Assembly (NCBI GenBank): GCA_903898785.1
Contig: CAIUGU010000048.1
Span: 1-32,771 of the forward strand
Origin: an uncultured Pseudomonadota bacterium
GTDB taxonomy: Bacteria; Pseudomonadota; Gammaproteobacteria; Steroidobacterales; Steroidobacteraceae
DNA: 32,771 nt
Direction of reading: 5' to 3'
The notes below the pieces were generated by a model. That model saw nothing but the letters and a program-made list of their open reading frames with translations, searched no databases and was not told the DNA's origin. The translations under genes and the position numbers were made by a program. Shown here in pieces: positions 8,579 through 15,770 of the stretch. Within the stretch, counting starts at the first letter, position 1. The number at the start of each line of letters is the position of its first letter.

Positions 8579-9283
8579 CTACGGCGACCAGAAGACGTCG
8601 ACCGGCACCTGCTGTTGATGGAGAATGCCGCGGACGGGAAACTCCGTGACGGGTCCCGGCTCCCTCGCCTTCACATAGACCTGCCATTTTTCCGCGCCGA
8701 CGATGTGCAGGACGAGACGCCGCGCGTCGAGCAGCGCCGCGAGATTGAGGCTCATCCTGTCATGCGGGGCCTTTGGTGCGCGCATGGCAACGCAGGCAGG
8801 CGCCGCCGACGAATCGAGCGCACCCGCGAGTCCGCGAGAGCCCGGAAACAGCGACGCCGTGTGGCCATCATCGCCCATCCCGAGCAGGACCACGTCGAAC
8901 GGCCGCGCGATCCGCGTGAGTGCACGCCATGACCATTCCACGGCCTGCTCCACGGAATCCGACGGATTCTTCAAGCCGACGAAATGGGCCCTGGCGGCCG
9001 GCCCTGCCAGCAGCGCTTCCCGCACGCTCCTCTCATTGCTGTCAGGGGCTGCCGTCTCCACCCAGCGTTCGTCGGCCAACGTCACCCAGACGCGGCTCCA
9101 GTCGATGGGTTCGGCACCGATCAGGCGGAACAGGTTCGCGGGAGTACGACCACCAGAGACGACGAGGCTTGCCACTCCCCGCGCGTCGATGGCCTCCTGC
9201 AGGTCGACGCGAATCTCGCCCACCAGCGCGTGCTCGAGCGCGAGGGCGTTGGGAAAGCGATGTTCCTTGACGAAGCGATGCAT
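8579..9283 (-). CDS. pgl: 6-phosphogluconolactonase
   Basis: The 234-residue cytosolic enzyme hydrolyses 6-phosphoglucono-delta-lactone to 6-phosphogluconate, the second step of the oxidative pentose-phosphate and Entner-Doudoroff routes. DevB/NagB-family motifs are intact: VVSGGRTP near residue 45, LADERWV, DSNERSVRE, LGMGDDGHTASLFPG and RMSLN. Length is normal. It is downstream of and co-directional with zwf, the usual pairing, with a gap of 91 bp. Because the zwf copy is reduced to its 3' third, the promoter of the original operon may also have been lost; what now drives pgl is unclear. Confidence 0.96.
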   Translation of the reverse strand: MHRFVKEHRFPNALALEHALVGEIRVDLQEAIDARGVASLVVSGGRTPANLFRLIGAEPIDWSRVWVTLADERWVETAAPDSNERSVREALLAGPAARAHFVGLKNPSDSVEQAVEWSWRALTRIARPFDVVLLGMGDDGHTASLFPGSRGLAGALDSSAAPACVAMRAPKAPHDRMSLNLAALLDARRLVLHIVGAEKWQVYVKAREPGPVTEFPVRGILHQQQVPVDVFWSP

Positions 9284-9374
9284 AGGTTAGCCCCTGGGCG
9301 AAAGGCTTGATGCTACTGTCAGCGTCAGGCCTGTGTCTTCCTGACCAGAGACTGCATCCTGCGCTCTTCCCGTT

Positions 9375-9782
9375 CTACAGTTCATCGTTCCACGCAATGC
9401 CGTCGCGACCCACCAGCGCGCTCGACGAGGCAGGTCCCCAGCTTCCTGCCGTGTAGGCCTTCGGCTTCTCGTCGTGCTGCGACCAGCCTTCGCGGATCGG
9501 GTCGATCCAGCGCCAGGCCGCATCGAGCTCGTCACGCCGCATGAACAGCGTCAGGTTGCCGTTGACGACGTCCATCAAGAGGCGCTCGTAGGCATCGAGG
9601 CTGCGCATCTTGAAGGTCTCGCCGAGGTCGAGCGCAAGGTCGACAGGCTTGAGGCGCATCCCTTCGCCCGGGCTCTTCGCCAGGATTGTCAGCGTGATGC
9701 TTTCCTCTGGCTGCAGCTGGATGACGAGCCGGTTGGGCGATTGCGCCGTGGCCTGCTTGTCTAAGATGGCGTGCGTGGGCGG
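9375..9782 (-). pseudogene. zwf: Glucose-6-phosphate dehydrogenase, C-terminal third only
   Basis: About 135 residues match the C-terminal part of Zwf: PNRLVIQLQPEESITL, then MRLKPVDLALDL, DAYERLLMDVVNG, LTLFMRRDELDAAWRWIDPI and KAYTAGSWGPASS. The match stops abruptly at PPTHAIL, around 9780. Beyond it the frame stays open to 9950 but reads as non-Zwf sequence and runs into the end of the glycosyltransferase gene. Roughly 350 N-terminal residues are missing, including the NADP+-binding fold and the substrate-binding motif, so no dehydrogenase activity is expected. Either a deletion/rearrangement or an assembly chimera made the junction. The partner pgl is intact just downstream. Confidence 0.85.
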
Positions 9783-9783
9783 A

Positions 9784-9873
9784 TCGTGGATTGCGACGGC
9801 CGAGCTGATGAATTCCGGCAAGTGGAACGAGATCGAGGCACTGGCCCGCGACGCCGCGTCGCTCAGGGCGTAG
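9784..9873 (+). pseudogene. Possible 3' remnant of a rightward gene (TPR-like end)
   Basis: On the forward strand the bases next to the zwf breakpoint read ATAELMNSGKWNEIEALARD followed by AASLRA and a TAG at 9871-9873. The TAG is directly adjacent to the stop codon of the leftward glycosyltransferase (9874-9876). The peptide resembles the last helix pair of a TPR protein. The tight stop-to-stop join suggests it was the natural end of a gene convergent with the glycosyltransferase, now lacking its 5' part. It is too short for a family assignment and could be a chance frame. Confidence 0.33.
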
Positions 9874-11142
9874 TCAGGCCGCGGAAGACTGATCGGCGGG
9901 AACAGCGGGGCGCGCGGCAGGCGCCGCCTCGGCCGGCGCGAGACCCGCATCGGGCACGCCGAGGTAGACCATCTGGTAGCGCCAGACCGAACGCGTCTGG
10001 TTGAAATGCTCCAGCGTGTTGTCGCGCGCGTTGCGTGCCATGAATACCCGATGCTCTGCGGGCATCTCCATCACGCGCGCGATGCCCCGTGCCAGCGACA
10101 CTTCGCTGCCGGCCTCGGCATTGATCCCGAAGCGGCCGACGACTTCGCCCTGGGCAGCCACACCCGTCGCCACGCAGGGAACGCCGCACAGCATCGCCAT
10201 GGCGAGGGTCATCCGCTGCTCGTCGATGAGCGCGCTCGACACCACCACATCGCAGGCACTGAAAAGGCCCGGCAAGTCGGTCCATTCCCCGAGCAGGCGA
10301 ACGCGCGTTGCGAGCGCACCTCCCCCTACCAACGCCATCAGCGGCGCGTTGCCCTTCTGCACTCCCTTCCCGGCCAGCAGGATCTGCGCATGCGGGTTCG
10401 TGCGAATGATGTCACCGGCCGCCTTGAAGAACGTGATGTGGTCGAACTCGGGCTGGAACGGGGCCTGCATGCAGATGACGAAGGCATTCGCCGCAAGGCC
10501 CAGCTTCTCGCGCACGCGCTTGCGGGCCACGAGGCTCGGCTTGAAGCGCTCCGGATCGACACCCGGCGAGATGACGGTCGAATTCTCTTCCGGGAAACCC
10601 GCACGCCGGTGCCGGGAGCGGGACGCTTCCGACGGATAGACGATCTGGTCGAACTGCGGTGCGAGCTTCAGCGCGAGCTTGAGCTTCAAGCGATCCAGTG
10701 CCCCGGACCGCGGAGACACCACTTCCGTCTGGAGGTGGCTGCAGATGAAACGGGTGTGTGGCCCGGCAACCCGGCGCAGCAACTGAGCCGCGATCAGGGC
10801 GGACAGGCCCCAGGCGTGGATGACATCCGGCTCGTATTCGCGGACGACCTGCACGAGTTCGCGGGGTGCCAGCGCCGACCAGCGCCGGCGCGACAGCCTG
10901 ATCTCGTGAACGGGAATGCCCGCCTGCCGGACCACATTGGCATGAGGATGCCCGGGTGCGAAGTGCACGACCCGGTGCATCAGGGTCCTGCGGTCACCCC
11001 TCATCAGGAGCGGCAGCAGCATGGTGTTGACCGTGAGATTGCCCTCCGTCCGCGCGCTGACAAGATGCAGCACCCGCTGCGGCCTGACGGTGGCGGCGTC
11101 CAGGGGGGTCTCGATCGTGTCTGGCGAGTAAGGGGAGGACAT
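9874..11142 (-). CDS. GT4-family glycosyltransferase
   Basis: The 422-residue protein has a GT-B fold. The N-terminal half has RVLHLVSARTEGNL and later PDVIHAWGLSALIAAQLL; the C-terminal half has TVISPGVDPERFKP, AQILLAGKGVQKG and VRLLGEWTDLPGLFSACDVV. In place of the usual EGFG..LLEAMA motif it reads SSALIDEQRMTLAMAMLCGVP, keeping one acidic residue and the small-residue pattern. It probably transfers a sugar from a nucleotide-sugar donor to a cell-surface acceptor in the cytoplasm; the acceptor is unknown. The C-terminal tail is Ala/Pro-rich. It is preceded by about 110 bp of non-coding sequence after the AttH gene, so it may be transcribed with that operon or separately. Confidence 0.92.
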   Translation of the reverse strand: MSSPYSPDTIETPLDAATVRPQRVLHLVSARTEGNLTVNTMLLPLLMRGDRRTLMHRVVHFAPGHPHANVVRQAGIPVHEIRLSRRRWSALAPRELVQVVREYEPDVIHAWGLSALIAAQLLRRVAGPHTRFICSHLQTEVVSPRSGALDRLKLKLALKLAPQFDQIVYPSEASRSRHRRAGFPEENSTVISPGVDPERFKPSLVARKRVREKLGLAANAFVICMQAPFQPEFDHITFFKAAGDIIRTNPHAQILLAGKGVQKGNAPLMALVGGGALATRVRLLGEWTDLPGLFSACDVVVSSALIDEQRMTLAMAMLCGVPCVATGVAAQGEVVGRFGINAEAGSEVSLARGIARVMEMPAEHRVFMARNARDNTLEHFNQTRSVWRYQMVYLGVPDAGLAPAEAAPAARPAVPADQSSAA

Positions 11143-11255
11143 CGAGCGGGATCGTAGCAGCCGGCCGGCCCCTTCCCGTCCGGCGGGAGGACTTGGGCCT
11201 CGGCAACTGTTAACGGCGGCACATTCAGTCTGCCCGACCCGTCCTCGCTAGCCGG

Positions 11256-12365
11256 CTACATCCTGAGCCGGGTGCCGTAGCCGGTCAGCTCCAGGTAGCC
11301 CCGTCCCGCCGCATTCCCTGCTTCGTCCAGCAACTCAACCGCCCCTTCCCAGTAGATCGTCCCGGTACTGCGCCGGGAATCGCTTTCCTGGTCGTCGAAC
11401 AGGGGCCGCACCCGGTACCACGCCTCGCCGACCCGCACGCGCCATTCGACCGGATACTCGATGCCGGTACGCGGCGATCGCCAGGTCCGCTGGGGGTGCC
11501 ATTCCACCTGCTCCGGCCGATAGACGGACGTCTCCGTCGCGCCCGCGCCCCGCCGCCTCCCCGCTGCAGCCCAGTGCGCCCGGCCCTGGCCGTCACGCAT
11601 GCGGAAGGCCATCAGCGCACCGCCGTCCTCGAGGTTGATCCCCATCCAGTCCCATCCTTGCGCGGCGTCGTCCATCAGCGTGCTGGACCATTCGTGGTCG
11701 AACCACGCCGTGCCGCGCACGGCAATGTCACGCCCCCCGACGTTGATGCGTCCGGACACCGCCATCTGCGGCTGGCTGTAATAATGACTCGCAGACGCCG
11801 GATCGGGACCCTTCTGGCTGAAGCCGCCGTCGCCTTGCAGCAGCGGAGGCTGGGTCGCCGCGAGATCGAGCGCGAGTTCAAAGTCCTTGCCCGGAATGCG
11901 CACCCGGTAGGTCTGCCCCTCCTGGCGCAGCGACCACTCCTCGATCACGACGTCAGTGCTGCCCTCGCGGGCTTCTGCAAGCCCGAAACCCGCACGTGCA
12001 ACCCGCTCGTCTTGCAGGAGGCGACCCACCTGCGGATCACTGATCGCCGCATGGGCAAACAGCAGCTGGTGCGCGGCGAAGCGCGACGGATTGCCTTCGT
12101 CGAGGCCTGGCCGGTTGCGGAAGAACGTCACCTGGAAACCGCGCGATTCCCCGCTGTCATCCTGCAGCCAGCCGGTGACGTACCACCACTCGATGCGGTA
12201 CTGCGGATGGCTGCCTTCGTCTTGCGGAAACGAGAGCGGCGTACCGCGCACCACCGGCGGATAGTCGGCCGCGGCTGCGGTGGCGGCCGCAATCACCCAC
12301 ATCGACACGAGCGCGGCGCACGCGGTTCGGCACACCCGGCGGAAGAACGGGGACGCCGTCATCAC
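11256..12365 (-). CDS. AttH-like secreted lipocalin-type protein
   Basis: The 369-residue protein has a signal peptide (hydrophobic to about residue 33, ending AAAA). The AttH/CrtC-like double-lipocalin motifs are clear: EWWYVTGWL (59-67), GFQVTFFRNR and GTAWFDHEWSS (219-229). AttH is the extracytoplasmic partner of AttEFG-type ABC exporters; its ligand is unknown, and the relation to carotenoid hydratase CrtC is structural rather than functional here. The ATG overlaps the TGA of the permease gene by four bases (12362-12365), so the two are translated in tandem. Length is typical. Confidence 0.92.
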   Translation of the reverse strand: MMTASPFFRRVCRTACAALVSMWVIAAATAAAADYPPVVRGTPLSFPQDEGSHPQYRIEWWYVTGWLQDDSGESRGFQVTFFRNRPGLDEGNPSRFAAHQLLFAHAAISDPQVGRLLQDERVARAGFGLAEAREGSTDVVIEEWSLRQEGQTYRVRIPGKDFELALDLAATQPPLLQGDGGFSQKGPDPASASHYYSQPQMAVSGRINVGGRDIAVRGTAWFDHEWSSTLMDDAAQGWDWMGINLEDGGALMAFRMRDGQGRAHWAAAGRRRGAGATETSVYRPEQVEWHPQRTWRSPRTGIEYPVEWRVRVGEAWYRVRPLFDDQESDSRRSTGTIYWEGAVELLDEAGNAAGRGYLELTGYGTRLRM

Positions 12366-14878
12366 CAGTCCTCCTTCACCGCGCGAACGACATCGTCACG
12401 CAACGCCAGGCGGCCGCTCCACACGGCGGTCAGTGCGGCCGCCGCCACGAGCGACAGGCTGAGGACCATCAGCAGCGTCCACGGGAAGTACACGTCCATG
12501 CTCCAGTGGAACGACTGGCGGTTCACCACATAGATAAGGATCAGGCTCACCACGGCGCCGATGACCAGGCCCGCGAGCACACCCACCGCACCCAACAGGC
12601 CGCCTTCTGCCGCCAGCATGAAGCCGACCTGCCTGCGCAACAGGCCGACGTGACGCAGCACCCCGAGTTCGGCCCGCCTCGCGATCACCTGGGCGCTGGT
12701 GCTGGCCGCGATGCCCGCCAGCCCGATGCAGACGGCGATGACCTCGAGCAGGTAGGTCACCGCGAAGGTCCGGTCGAAGATCCTCAACGTGATCGCCCGG
12801 ATCTCGCCGGGCCTGCGAACATCGAACTCCGCAAGGCCGGGCAGCCGCTCGTGGACTCGATCCACGAGGGCGTCGACATCGGCGCCCGACTCGAGCCAGA
12901 GCCACGCCGCGTTCGCTCGCACATCGCCCGTCAGCCTCACGTAGGCATCATGGTCGATCACGACGCCGCCGTTCTGCCGCTCGTAGTCACGGTAGATACC
13001 GCGCACCGAAAAGCGCACCGCACGCTCGCCGATCGAACCGGTGAAGGCATCTCCGGAACGTACCGACAGCAAGTCGGCGGCGGCTTCCGAGATCCACACC
13101 GGCTGCGCATCGCCCGGTACCGCGTTGGTCGCGGCAGCTTCAAGCCACAGCGTGCGACCGGCATCCTGTTCCTTGATGGGTCGCGCGATCAGCGCGAGCG
13201 GCGTGTTGAGCCCCGCCACGGCCAGTTGCGCAAACCGGTTTGCATCGACACGCTCGACTTCCGGCAACGCGACCAGCGCACTGACGTCGTCGGCATCGAG
13301 GAATGCCGTTTCGCTCGTGAAGCCGGCTCGCAAGTACAGGTCGGCCGGCAGGATCTTCTCCAGCCACTGGTCAAGCGACGTGCGAAACGACGTGACCATG
13401 ACGGCCATCGCCACCATCAGGCTGAAGCTGACCAGGATCGCGGACAGGCTGGTGGTCGCCTGTCGTGCCGTGCCGCGCAGATGTGCCGTCGCGATCTGCC
13501 ACGGGACCGAGCGCGTCTCGGGCAACAGACGCAGCATCAGCCGCGTGACTGCCGGCATCAGGAACACTGCGCCGATCAGCACCAGCGCGATGGCCGCATA
13601 GCCCGCCAGCGGCAGGCCGTCGATCGCAGGCAGCAGCAGCAAGCCGCCCGCCAGCACCCACAGCCCGACGCCGGCGATCGTGTTGCCGCGTACAGCGGGG
13701 TCCTCGATATCGCCTGCCTTCAGCGCAAGCGCCGCCGGAACCCGCGCGGCGGCGACGGCGGGACGCAACGTGCCGGCGATCGCCGCCGCCGTCCCGAGCA
13801 GGAAGAAGACGGCGACATCGAGCCACTCGACTTTGAGGGAGGGTGCGATCCCGCGGAAGTAGCCTGCGCCCAGGTCAGCGCCGAAGGCGTTCAATCCCGC
13901 GGCGGCAATGACGATGCCGAGGCCGACGCCGCAGAGCGCGCCCACGCTGCCGACGATCGCTCCCCCGGCCAGGGTACTTGCGATCTGCTCGCGGGCCGAC
14001 ACGCCCATGGCCTTGAGCAATGCAAATTCGCGGCGGCGGCGGATGACCGCCAGCGATTGCGTGGAGTGCACGAGGAAGGCGCCGGTGAACAACGCGACGA
14101 GGGCGAGCGCCGTCAGGTTCGAGCGATACGCGCGGGTGAGTCGCAACGCCTCGTCGGTCTCGGCCCCCGGCGTCGTCACCGTGACGCCAGGCGGCAGCAA
14201 GGCGGCGATCTGCTGCTGCACCTCTTCCGTCGCCGCGCCACTGCGCAGCCGCAGCTCCACGCGCTGCAGCTTCCCAAGCTGCCCGAGCCGCCACTGCGCC
14301 GTGCCGATGTCGAGGACCATCGCACGCTGCCGATACGCCGCCGCCGGCAGGATGCCCGCCACCTGGAAACTGACCGGCGCGAGGCCCACCTGCACGGTCA
14401 GCGTATCGCCCTCCTTGAGGTTCAGGTCCCGCGCGGCGGCCGGACTCAGGAACACCGCGTCGGCCGCGAGCGGTGACAGGTTGGTTCGCGGAGCGTCGAC
14501 GCCGATGGACGGCTGCATGCGCGCCGCCCGGAAGAAATCGATGCCGAGCGCCGTTACCGCAGTCTGTTGTCCCACGACGCGCACCGGCACGTCGACGACC
14601 GGATTGGCGAGCGCCACGGCCGGCAGACGCGCCAGCACCGGAAACAGCGCTTCATCGAAGCCGGCGCCCGTCCCCTGCACCACGAGGTCCGAGAGGCCGA
14701 ACAGGCTGCGGGCCGCCAGCGACACCTCGCTCGCGGCCGAGCGGTTCACGAGCGTCACGCCAAGCCCGAGCGCCACGCCCAGCGCGATGACGACCACGGC
14801 CAGCACCGTGCGACCGGCGGCGTGGCGCAGCGGCCCCGTCACCAGCGCGGCGAACAGTTGCGAGCGGGCGCCCGTCAT
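12362..14878 (-). CDS. FtsX-type ABC transporter permease (AttF/AttG-like, fused)
   Basis: The 838-residue inner-membrane protein carries two FtsX/MacB-like permease halves in one chain. An N-terminal helix (about 22-44) is followed by a large periplasmic domain and three helices around 255-375, with the conserved RRREFALLKAMGVSAREQI cytoplasmic loop. Central helices (about 405-510) lead to a second periplasmic domain and a second FtsX unit, with ARRAELGVLRHVGLLRRQVG. This is the layout of LolCE/MacB-class mechanotransmission transporters, which act on lipids, lipoproteins or envelope substrates rather than importing solutes. Both ends overlap neighbours by 4 bp (ATGA), giving an ATPase-permease-AttH operon. 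Substrate unknown. Confidence 0.95.
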   Translation of the reverse strand: MTGARSQLFAALVTGPLRHAAGRTVLAVVVIALGVALGLGVTLVNRSAASEVSLAARSLFGLSDLVVQGTGAGFDEALFPVLARLPAVALANPVVDVPVRVVGQQTAVTALGIDFFRAARMQPSIGVDAPRTNLSPLAADAVFLSPAAARDLNLKEGDTLTVQVGLAPVSFQVAGILPAAAYRQRAMVLDIGTAQWRLGQLGKLQRVELRLRSGAATEEVQQQIAALLPPGVTVTTPGAETDEALRLTRAYRSNLTALALVALFTGAFLVHSTQSLAVIRRRREFALLKAMGVSAREQIASTLAGGAIVGSVGALCGVGLGIVIAAAGLNAFGADLGAGYFRGIAPSLKVEWLDVAVFFLLGTAAAIAGTLRPAVAAARVPAALALKAGDIEDPAVRGNTIAGVGLWVLAGGLLLLPAIDGLPLAGYAAIALVLIGAVFLMPAVTRLMLRLLPETRSVPWQIATAHLRGTARQATTSLSAILVSFSLMVAMAVMVTSFRTSLDQWLEKILPADLYLRAGFTSETAFLDADDVSALVALPEVERVDANRFAQLAVAGLNTPLALIARPIKEQDAGRTLWLEAAATNAVPGDAQPVWISEAAADLLSVRSGDAFTGSIGERAVRFSVRGIYRDYERQNGGVVIDHDAYVRLTGDVRANAAWLWLESGADVDALVDRVHERLPGLAEFDVRRPGEIRAITLRIFDRTFAVTYLLEVIAVCIGLAGIAASTSAQVIARRAELGVLRHVGLLRRQVGFMLAAEGGLLGAVGVLAGLVIGAVVSLILIYVVNRQSFHWSMDVYFPWTLLMVLSLSLVAAAALTAVWSGRLALRDDVVRAVKEDW

Positions 14879-15576
14879 GCCGGGCGAGCGCTCGCGGCGC
14901 TGGACTGCAACTGCAATCCGTCGCGGGTGAGCAGGTACACGCGATCGGTCGTTGCCGCCGCCACCGCGGAATGCGTGACGAGGATGCCGGTCGAGCCGTC
15001 GCGCTTCAGTTGCGCACGCAGCAGTGCGAGCACCTGGTCGGCGCTCTCCGGGTCGAGATTGCCCGTCGGCTCGTCCGCGAGTACCACAGCCGGCCGGTGC
15101 ACCAGTGCCCTCGCCACCGCCACCCGCTGCATCTCGCCGCCCGACAGCTCCTTCGGGAAACTGTCGCGGCGGTCGTCGAGGCCGACTGCCTTGAGCAGCT
15201 CGGCGATCCGTTCGTCGGCTTCGCGGCCCGCGATGCCGTTCAGCGCCAGCGACAACCCCACGTTGCCCGCCACGGTGAGGTGCGGCAACAGGTGGAACGC
15301 CTGGAAGACAAAGCCCATCCGCCGCCGGCGCAGCAGGGTGCGGGCATCGTCATCCAGCGTGGCGAGATTCCTGCCTTCGAGCAGGATGTCGCCCGAGTCC
15401 GGCACGTCGAGCCCCGCGATCAGGTTGAGCAGCGTCGACTTGCCGACCCCCGATTCGCCCATGATCGCGATGTAGTCGCCGGGCTCGAGGCTGAGCGACA
15501 CCTCGGCGAGCACCGCGCGCGGCCGGCCAGGATCCGGGCCGGGGAAGCTCTTTCGCACATTTTTCAATTTCAGCAT
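14875..15576 (-). CDS. ABC transporter ATP-binding protein (AttE/LolD-like)
   Basis: The 233-residue cytoplasmic ATPase has Walker A GESGVGKST (40-48), a Q-loop glutamine (Q92 in FVFQAFHLLP), signature LSGGEMQ (144-150), Walker B VVLADE (164-169), D-loop NLDP and switch histidine in VTHS. All catalytic elements are intact. The LLP after the Q-loop and the short length are typical of the LolD/MacB class that pairs with FtsX permeases. It is the first gene of the leftward exporter operon and overlaps the permease gene by 4 bp. Upstream, about 190 bp separate it from the divergent glucan synthase gene. Confidence 0.97.
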   Translation of the reverse strand: MLKLKNVRKSFPGPDPGRPRAVLAEVSLSLEPGDYIAIMGESGVGKSTLLNLIAGLDVPDSGDILLEGRNLATLDDDARTLLRRRRMGFVFQAFHLLPHLTVAGNVGLSLALNGIAGREADERIAELLKAVGLDDRRDSFPKELSGGEMQRVAVARALVHRPAVVLADEPTGNLDPESADQVLALLRAQLKRDGSTGILVTHSAVAAATTDRVYLLTRDGLQLQSSAASARPA

Positions 15577-15749
15577 TGCGCGCGCGACCCGTCATAACTC
15601 ATTGCAAATGAATGGGATACCGCCTGTCGATGCAGGTTGTCGCCGGCCTGGTCCCGGCGAGCCGCCAGAGCCCGTCGCTGAATTCGCACGTTCCCGGCAA
15701 CCGGTTGCAACGGCTATGATACTGGCTGGGATCCACTCACGTTCCGCGC

Positions 15750-15765
15750 GGCGGACAAGTCCGCC
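15750..15765. repeat. Perfect palindrome just before the glucan synthase start
   Basis: GGCGGAC-AA-GTCCGCC forms a 7-bp perfect inverted repeat that ends five bases before the ATG at 15771. No Shine-Dalgarno lies in the remaining TCCTT. As DNA it could be an operator; in the RNA it would place a GC-rich hairpin exactly where the ribosome binds, with a loop too tight to use the full stem. Confidence 0.55.
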
Positions 15766-15770
15766 TCCTT

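Noticed and set aside
9783-9950. Open 5' extension of the zwf remnant
   Set aside because: The translated sequence (for example LPRAPLFPPISLPRP) has no Zwf similarity and overlaps the glycosyltransferase end, so it is not counted as gene sequence.
12506-14476. 656-codon forward open frame
   Set aside because: It is antisense to the FtsX permease, which has full domain support; the sequence is Arg/Gln/Asp-rich and featureless.
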